DNA from: Acinetobacter sp.
GTDB taxonomy: Bacteria > Pseudomonadota > Gammaproteobacteria > Pseudomonadales > Moraxellaceae
Length of the DNA stretch: 12,271 nucleotides
Direction of reading: 5' to 3'
Assembly: GCA_008017255.1 (NCBI GenBank)
Contig: SSHD01000003.1
Span: forward strand, 1-12,271
In this document: in pieces, positions 8,166-12,271 of the stretch
How the letters are laid out: every line of letters begins with the position of its first letter
Position numbering within the stretch: the stretch's first letter is position 1
Notes under the pieces: model-generated
The model's database searches: none
Told to the model about the DNA's origin: nothing
Seen by the model: only the letters and a program-made list of their open reading frames with translations
Position numbers and translations under genes: made by a program

Positions 8166-9404
8166 ATGACTATAGTGAAAATTGAAAATGTCCGCGTACT
8201 CGATTCTATTCAGAAAACAGATCAAGTTCGCACCGTGTATGTTGAAAATGGAAAACTCATAGCAGCTGTTGCACAAGTGGATGAAACCATAAACGGTCAA
8301 GGGCAATGGCTGATGCCAACTATGGTGGATTTGTGCGCCCGCTTACGTGAACCGGGTCAGCAGCAACATGGTACTTTAAAGTCGGAAGGCAAGGCGGCAC
8401 GTGCCAATGGTATTTTGCATGTGATTACCCCACCAGATTCTAAACCGATTGTGCAAGACAATGGTGCACTCATTCATGGCTTAATTGAAAAAGCACAATT
8501 GGATGGTGGTATTTATTTACATATTATTGGTGCGCAAACCCAAGGACTAAACGGCAAGCAACCCGCCAATATGGCAGGCTTAAAGAAAGGCGGTTGTACT
8601 GCAGTTTCCAATGCTAATGCTGCCTTTGAAAATGATGATGTGGTCATCCGAACTTTAGAATATGCAGCAGGTTTAGATCTGACGGTAGTGTTCTATGCCG
8701 AAGAACCGCAACTTGCCAAAGATGGCTGTGTGCATGAAGGTTTTATTGCCTCACGGCAAGGCTTACCGATGATTCCTGCGTTAGCTGAAACCGTTGCGAT
8801 TGCTAAATATTTGTTGATGATTGAAGCAACTGGAGTCAAGGCGCATTTTGGACTGTTGTCTTGCGGGGCATCGGTTGAATTGATTCGCGCAGCCAAAGCC
8901 AAAGGCTTACCTGTGACTGCCGATGTTGCCATGCACCAGTTGCATTTAACTGAACAATTGATTGATGGCTTTAACTCACTGGCGCATGTACGCCCGCCGC
9001 TGCGTTCTGAGCAAGACAAGGACTTATTGCGTTTAGGGGTCAAACAAGGCGTGATTGATGCCATTTGTACCCACCACGAACCTTTAAGCAGTTCTGCGAA
9101 AATGGCACCATTTGCCGAAACGCTATCGGGCATTAGCGCCTTTGATACTTATGTGGCATTGGGCGTGCAACTGATTGCAGAAGGTGTATTTGAACCTTTG
9201 GAATGGGTGGAAAAAGTGACTTCTATCCCTGCGCAAGTCGCAAATATGACCGAGCGTTGGCAGCAAGAAGCGGGTTGGGTGTTGATTGACCCTGCTTGCC
9301 AATGGACGGTTTCCAAGGAAACAATTTTATCGCAAGGTAAAAACACGCCTTTAATTGGGCAACAGCTGACAGGTAAAGTTGTGATGACTTTTGCACAATG
9401 TTAA
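8166..9404 (+). CDS. pyrC': Non-catalytic dihydroorotase homologue PyrC' (structural partner of PyrB)
   Basis: A member of the type I dihydroorotase/amidohydrolase fold (412 residues, full length) that has lost its catalytic residues. The usual VDxHxHLREPG reads VDLCARLREPG, so both zinc histidines are replaced (C57, R59). The later zinc histidine of the HAED segment is Y177 (YAEE). The HxxH-ST segment reads HFGLLSC, with leucine at 230. The catalytic aspartate of TDHAPH is H303 (THHEPL). In Pseudomonas such a PyrC' lacks activity but is required to assemble active aspartate transcarbamoylase; the same role is inferred here. The ribosome site AAAGGA (8152-8157) overlaps the pyrB stop and sits eight bases from the ATG, so the two genes form an operon with coupled expression. 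A separate active dihydroorotase must be encoded elsewhere. Automatic annotation often labels such genes simply dihydroorotase. Confidence 0.93.
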   Translation: MTIVKIENVRVLDSIQKTDQVRTVYVENGKLIAAVAQVDETINGQGQWLMPTMVDLCARLREPGQQQHGTLKSEGKAARANGILHVITPPDSKPIVQDNGALIHGLIEKAQLDGGIYLHIIGAQTQGLNGKQPANMAGLKKGGCTAVSNANAAFENDDVVIRTLEYAAGLDLTVVFYAEEPQLAKDGCVHEGFIASRQGLPMIPALAETVAIAKYLLMIEATGVKAHFGLLSCGASVELIRAAKAKGLPVTADVAMHQLHLTEQLIDGFNSLAHVRPPLRSEQDKDLLRLGVKQGVIDAICTHHEPLSSSAKMAPFAETLSGISAFDTYVALGVQLIAEGVFEPLEWVEKVTSIPAQVANMTERWQQEAGWVLIDPACQWTVSKETILSQGKNTPLIGQQLTGKVVMTFAQC

Positions 9405-9411
9405 TAAAATG

Positions 9412-9445
9412 AGCGGAATAAGGCGTTTAGCCTGTTCCGCTTTGT
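9412..9445 (+). terminator. Hairpin terminator after pyrC'
   Basis: AGCGGAA (9412-9418) pairs with TTCCGCT (9435-9441). An inner AGGC/GCCT stem is separated from it by a small TA/G internal loop. Only a short TTTGT tract follows, so it may be a moderate terminator. It starts eight bases past the pyrC' stop. Confidence 0.65.
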
Positions 9446-9483
9446 AAGTTGTGATGTAAGTATTGTTGTTTAAATATATAAAT

Positions 9484-9513
9484 TTGAGTAAAAAAAATAC
9501 AACTGATTAGAAT
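9484..9513 (+). promoter_or_regulatory. Candidate sigma-70 promoter for the OmpA-family gene
   Basis: TTGAGT (9484-9489, four of six bases of the -35 consensus), an 18-base spacer and TAGAAT (9508-9513, five of six bases of the -10 consensus) lie in an A/T-rich tract. This would give a leader of about 170 bases containing the 91-base palindrome. The surroundings are AT-rich, so chance matches are likely. Confidence 0.38.
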
Positions 9514-9577
9514 AAAAAAACAGCAGATCCCTTGCCAAAAAAATCTAATAAGCGACCTGAATTATAAATTTAATTGG

Positions 9578-9668
9578 CTTCTTTCATAAGTCATTTAAAA
9601 CCCCTCTTGCGGAGCCATGCTCCTCATCCTTCTTCACAAGGGGGAACTCAAGTGGGTGATGAAAGAAG
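9578..9668. repeat. 91-base imperfect palindrome, possible small dispersed repeat (MITE-like)
   Basis: The ends are a perfect 10-base inverted repeat, CTTCTTTCAT (9578-9587) and ATGAAAGAAG (9659-9668). Further in, the arms remain similar (CATTTAAAACCCC against the complement of GGGGGAACTCAAGTG), and the centre is GGAGC-CAT-GCTCC (9611-9623). The nested symmetry resembles non-coding intergenic repeats that fold when transcribed. It sits between a candidate promoter and the ribosome site of the OmpA-family gene. The stretch 9405-9691 otherwise holds only the pyrC' terminator and the candidate promoter; I see no gene in it. Confidence 0.5.
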
Positions 9669-9691
9669 TTTACATACTGGAGTGAAGCACC

Positions 9692-11099
9692 ATGTCTATT
9701 AACCCCATAGAACTATTAAAACAAAAGGTAACGTCTACACTGCTCAACGACCAAGATGGGTTGGCGAATGAAAAGGTGCAGTGTTGTCTAAGTTTTATCC
9801 AATTTTTCTAACCTTACTCTCTGTTAAGCCAGATCTAATTCAAAAACTGAAAAGTCGAGTATCACCATCACTGTCCGACTTGCTGGGGCAAAACGATCAA
9901 GTCAAAGATGCGCTGTTGAGTAAGATCAGCACTGGACACTTGTCGGCGGTAGAAACCGAGCAAACCCTGCCCCAAGCTATTCCACACAGTTTAGTGGCTT
10001 TAACCAACGAAGTAGGCAATGATTCGGACAGTATTGTGCATTATTTAAAACAACATGCCGATTCTATCCGTTCTCTCATGCCAACATGGGCAGTGGGACT
10101 GCTTGCACCTTTGGGTGTCATGCCGAGCGTTTCTGCTGCCATACCAAAACTGAGCAATGCTGCTGAAGTGAGCAGTAGTAAGTGGCGTGGTTTATTGCCA
10201 ATTGTTGCGCTGATTGTACTGGGGCTATTGGTGGCGTGGTTGTGGCGTTCTTGTCAGTCGCAAATGTGACCGCACCAATGCCTGTTGAATCCAATGCACC
10301 AGTCACAATGGAAACAACACCTGCCATGTTATCTTTAACCACAGATGGCGCAGGTGCAGTGGCGCAATGTCAAATTGGCGTGGGCGATCAAGGCTTGTTA
10401 TCTACAATTCAAAGCAAAGTAAAAGAAATTTTTGCTGCCACCCAAGACTGTACGCTTGCGAGTGGCTCAAACTATGCCGCTACATTTACCGATCAGGCAG
10501 GGCTTGCTGGTGTATTGGCATTACTTAAAGGGGTGCCAAATGTTTCATTGGATTGGGTCGGCGATAAAATCACCCTAAAAGGTGGTGATGCAGCTCAACT
10601 TGACCAATTAATGGGAAGTATTAAAACGCTTGTGCCAAATACCGAAGTGGTGGTTGAAGCACCCGTTACTCAAGAGCAATCGGTGAGTAACAGCCTAACT
10701 GCGGCACAAGATGCTTTGGCAACCATTGATACCAACCAAGTCGATATTCATGCAGTGTCATCGGCGTTAAACTTGCAAATTATTAATTTCGCTACTGCTT
10801 CACATCAAATTCCAGATGCCAATAACGCTATTTTAGATAAAGCAGCCGCATTAATGAAAAATGTGAAAGATGCGAAATTAACGGTTTCAGGTTATACCGA
10901 CTCTACGGGTAATGCTGACAGCAACAAAGCCTTATCGCAACGTCGTGCTCAAGCGGTGGTCGATTATTTGGTGAGTCAAGGTGTTGATGCTGCGCAACTG
11001 ACAGCAGTAGGGCATGGTGCAGATAACCCTGTTGCAGACAATGCGACCGAAGAAGGCCGTTTTAAAAACCGTCGGATTGAATTTTCGGTAAATCCATAA
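9692..11099 (+). pseudogene. OmpA-family membrane protein gene broken by two minus-one frameshifts
   Basis: The start ATG 9692 has a good ribosome site (GGAG 9679-9682, nine bases away), and the reading is MSINPIELLKQKV..., a beginning I associate with Acinetobacter OmpA-family proteins. That frame ends after 39 residues (TAA 9809-9811). The protein continues in the next frame from about 9781 to the TGA at 10267-10269, and in the third frame from about 10262 to 11099. Restoring one base near 9781 and one near 10261-10264 would give about 469 residues. These comprise a helical cytosolic N-region, one membrane helix (LLPIVALIVLGLLVAWLW), a proline/threonine-rich linker, a BON-like region and a C-terminal OmpA domain (about the last 110 residues) with NFATASHQI, GYTDSTG and NRRIEF, which should bind peptidoglycan. 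Both joins would be single-base losses, in GG and in AAAA. It may be a real double mutant, assembly error or, less likely, two products. Confidence 0.85.
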
Positions 11100-11122
11100 C
11101 TTTTTCATTTAATTCATGATTG

Positions 11123-11154
11123 AAAAGGACGAATTGATTCGTCCTTTTCTTTTG
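11123..11154 (+). terminator. Rho-independent terminator after the OmpA-family gene
   Basis: AAAAGGACGAA (11123-11133) pairs perfectly with TTCGTCCTTTT (11138-11148) around a TTGA loop, followed by CTTTT. It is a strong stem with A/T flanks and could also stop transcription from the other direction. It lies 24 bases past the stop. Confidence 0.9.
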
Positions 11155-11194
11155 GACATGTTTAAAATAAACAAACTATTTTTAGATTGATCTT

Positions 11195-11974
11195 ATGCGA
11201 ATTACATTGATTGGAGCAGGGCGAGTTGCTACACAGTTGGCAAAGGCATTGCACACACAACATCAAATTGTTCAGGTGTATAGCCGTAACTTACAGCATG
11301 CACAACGAGTTGCCGACAAGGTACATACGCAGGCAATCAATCAAGTCGAGCAACTCAATTCACAAACAGATTTAGTCATTATTGCCGTCAGCGACCAAGC
11401 GATTGAGCCAATCATTCAATCCATCAAAACATATCTACCGCAGTGTTTAATTGTACATACGTCAGGTAGTACCGCTTTGTCTATTATTGAACATCACCAT
11501 AAACGTGCAGGGGTGTTTTATCCCTTACAGACTTTTAGTTTTGAGCGTGAAGTAAATTGGTCGGAAACGCCTTTGTTTGTAGAAGCCAGCCAGCAGCAAG
11601 ATGTTGAGTTATTAACGACACTGGCAAATAGCTTAAGCAATAACGTATATCAATATAGTTCTAAGCAACGGCAGACTTTGCATTTGGCGGCGGTGTTTGC
11701 CTGTAACTTTAGTAATTATTGTTATGACATGGCAAAACAAATTGTAGATGCTGAACAGGTTGATTTTAGTTTGTTATATCCGCTCATATTAGAAACAGCG
11801 GAAAAAGCCACCCATAATAATCCGCAGCAAATGCAGACGGGGCCTGCCATGCGAGGCGATCAGATTATTTTAAATCTGCATACGCAGTTATTGGCAGCGT
11901 TCAACAGGGCAGATTTAGCGCAAGTGTATGCGTTGATGAGCGAGGGGATATGTAAACGGCATCATGTAGGTTGA
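11195..11974 (+). CDS. Rossmann-fold protein with DUF2520 C-terminal domain
   Basis: A protein of 259 residues with the two-domain layout of the Rossmann-like/DUF2520 family, distantly related to 6-phosphogluconate and ketopantoate-type dehydrogenases. The N-terminal Rossmann fold begins at residue 1 with MRITLIGAGRVA (GxGxxA at 7-12), followed by VIIAVSD (61-67) and HTSGS (88-92). The second part holds the family hallmarks GVFYPLQTF (106-114), AAVFACNFSNY (165-175) and TGPAMRGD (215-222). It probably binds NAD(P) and may act as an oxidoreductase, but no substrate is established that I can name with confidence. The start is fixed because the first beta strand begins at the Met, although no strong Shine-Dalgarno precedes it. 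It stands alone after the OmpA-gene terminator. A short, differently composed region follows its stop. Confidence 0.9.
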   Translation: MRITLIGAGRVATQLAKALHTQHQIVQVYSRNLQHAQRVADKVHTQAINQVEQLNSQTDLVIIAVSDQAIEPIIQSIKTYLPQCLIVHTSGSTALSIIEHHHKRAGVFYPLQTFSFEREVNWSETPLFVEASQQQDVELLTTLANSLSNNVYQYSSKQRQTLHLAAVFACNFSNYCYDMAKQIVDAEQVDFSLLYPLILETAEKATHNNPQQMQTGPAMRGDQIILNLHTQLLAAFNRADLAQVYALMSEGICKRHHVG

Positions 11975-11976
11975 TT

Positions 11977-12135
11977 GTGAAAAATGGTATGATGTCAACC
12001 GGTTTGGCATTCCACCGTACAACGGTGGAACGAGGAAATGGGGCAAAACAATGGGAATTTTTAATAAGTAAGTATGATACAAACATGGAAAACTTTCTTC
12101 AATTAGTTCCAGGCTCAAGGAAAAATTTAAAATGA
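11977..12135 (+). CDS. Small ORF or gene remnant (48-52 residues) overlapping the next gene by ATGA
   Basis: The frame is open from after TAA 11953-11955 to TGA 12133-12135. Possible starts are GTG 11977 (AGG at 11968-11970, six bases upstream, 52 residues) or ATG 11989/11992 (48 or 47 residues, weaker ribosome site). The C-terminal part (KQWEFLISKYDTNMENF) reads like folded protein rather than chance translation. The stop overlaps the ATG at 12132 as ATGA, the usual sign of translational coupling. It contains an 8-bp hairpin at 12010-12030. It could be a real small protein, or the surviving 3' end of a longer gene whose front was lost. I recognise no family. Confidence 0.4.
   Translation: MKNGMMSTGLAFHRTTVERGNGAKQWEFLISKYDTNMENFLQLVPGSRKNLK
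12010..12030. repeat. Perfect 8-bp hairpin TTCCACCG/CGGTGGAA
   Basis: TTCCACCG (12010-12017) and CGGTGGAA (12023-12030) flank a TACAA loop. No T-tract follows on either strand, so it is not a classic intrinsic terminator for the DUF2520 gene. It could be part of a dispersed repeat, an RNA element or a rho-assisted stop. The palindrome AACCGGTT (11997-12004) lies just before it. Confidence 0.5.
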
Positions 12136-12271
12136 CTAGATTTCAAAATCTTAAAGGTGTTGATCCAAATGGCAATATTGTCAACTATATCTCTAATCCA
12201 CGAAAAGATAAATATGGATATTACTTCTTTCAGTTTAATCAAGAAACATCTCAATATATAGATTTTAAAAA
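12132..12271 (+). CDS. Start of an unknown AT-rich gene, cut by the right edge
   Basis: Forty-six codons are visible from ATG 12132, with a strong ribosome site AAGGAA (12117-12122) nine bases upstream. The frame is open to the end of the window. The product starts MTRFQNLKGVDPNGNIVNY and is rich in asparagine, tyrosine, phenylalanine and lysine, with no signal peptide or membrane helix so far. Its base composition is clearly more AT-rich than the housekeeping genes upstream, which suggests acquired DNA. It is coupled to the small ORF before it through ATGA. No family can be assigned from this fragment. Confidence 0.6.
   Translation, partial: MTRFQNLKGVDPNGNIVNYISNPRKDKYGYYFFQFNQETSQYIDFK

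Noticed and set aside
9771..9790. Programmed ribosomal frameshift at the first junction of the OmpA-family gene
   Set aside because: No slippery heptamer or obvious stimulatory structure is seen, and two such events in one gene would be extraordinary.
10182..11099. Independent gene starting at ATG 10182 for the OmpA domain
   Set aside because: The first ~25 residues are an out-of-frame reading of the membrane-helix coding region of the same gene, and no ribosome site was seen. The frame is better read as the third piece of the frameshifted gene.
11152..11182. Promoter TTGGAC with a downstream AT-rich -10 for the DUF2520 gene
   Set aside because: The spacing to any reasonable -10 hexamer is 18-19 bases with at most four matches. 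The site overlaps the terminator tail, so support is too weak.
11901..12118. Minus-strand frames of 61 and 67 codons across the right-edge intergenic region
   Set aside because: No ribosome sites, no recognisable motifs, and they overlap both the DUF2520 3' end and the plus-strand ORFs. Chance frames in AT-rich DNA are more likely.
1..12271. CRISPR arrays, tRNA or rRNA genes, transposases and integrases
   Set aside because: I saw no regularly spaced repeats, no cloverleaf-like conserved tRNA arms and no transposase or integrase motifs on either strand.

Overview
The window looks like chromosomal DNA of a gammaproteobacterium of the Moraxellaceae, most likely Acinetobacter. This rests on moderate-to-low GC, the family features of ClpB, RlmKL and the PyrB/inactive PyrC' pair, and several small proteins whose style I associate with that genus. 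It is inference from the sequence; no database was searched. Most of the window is housekeeping DNA. The only region that looks accessory is the last ~300 bases.

Layout. Bases 3-785 (minus) hold most of an exported M23 (LytM-type) cell-wall peptidase, cut by the left edge. It is divergent from clpB (1038-3617, plus), which has a good sigma-32-type heat-shock promoter upstream and a strong terminator downstream. A small exported protein of unknown function (3783-4208, plus) converges on rlmKL (4220-6424, minus), the fused 23S rRNA methyltransferase, with only 11 bases between the two stop codons. An unknown 116-residue cytosolic protein follows (6666-7016, plus). Next is the two-gene operon pyrB-pyrC' (7137-8153 and 8166-9404, plus). 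Its second product has lost nearly all zinc and catalytic residues of dihydroorotase and should be the structural partner of aspartate transcarbamoylase.

After a hairpin terminator comes a ~290-base non-coding stretch with a candidate promoter and a 91-base imperfect palindrome. It leads into a gene for an inner-membrane-anchored OmpA-domain protein (9692-11099) that is broken by two separate minus-one frameshifts. A strong terminator separates it from a Rossmann/DUF2520 protein (11195-11974). At the right edge lie a short ORF (from about 11977 or 11989 to 12135) and the start of an unknown AT-rich gene (12132 onward). These two overlap by ATGA, an arrangement typical of translational coupling.

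Points most worth a second look: the doubly frameshifted OmpA-family gene, the palindromic element in its leader, the probable internal start that would give a short ClpB isoform, the ligand-by-ligand loss of the dihydroorotase site in PyrC', and the coupled small ORFs at the right edge. I did not find a convincing new defence system, CRISPR array, tRNA, rRNA or complete mobile element.
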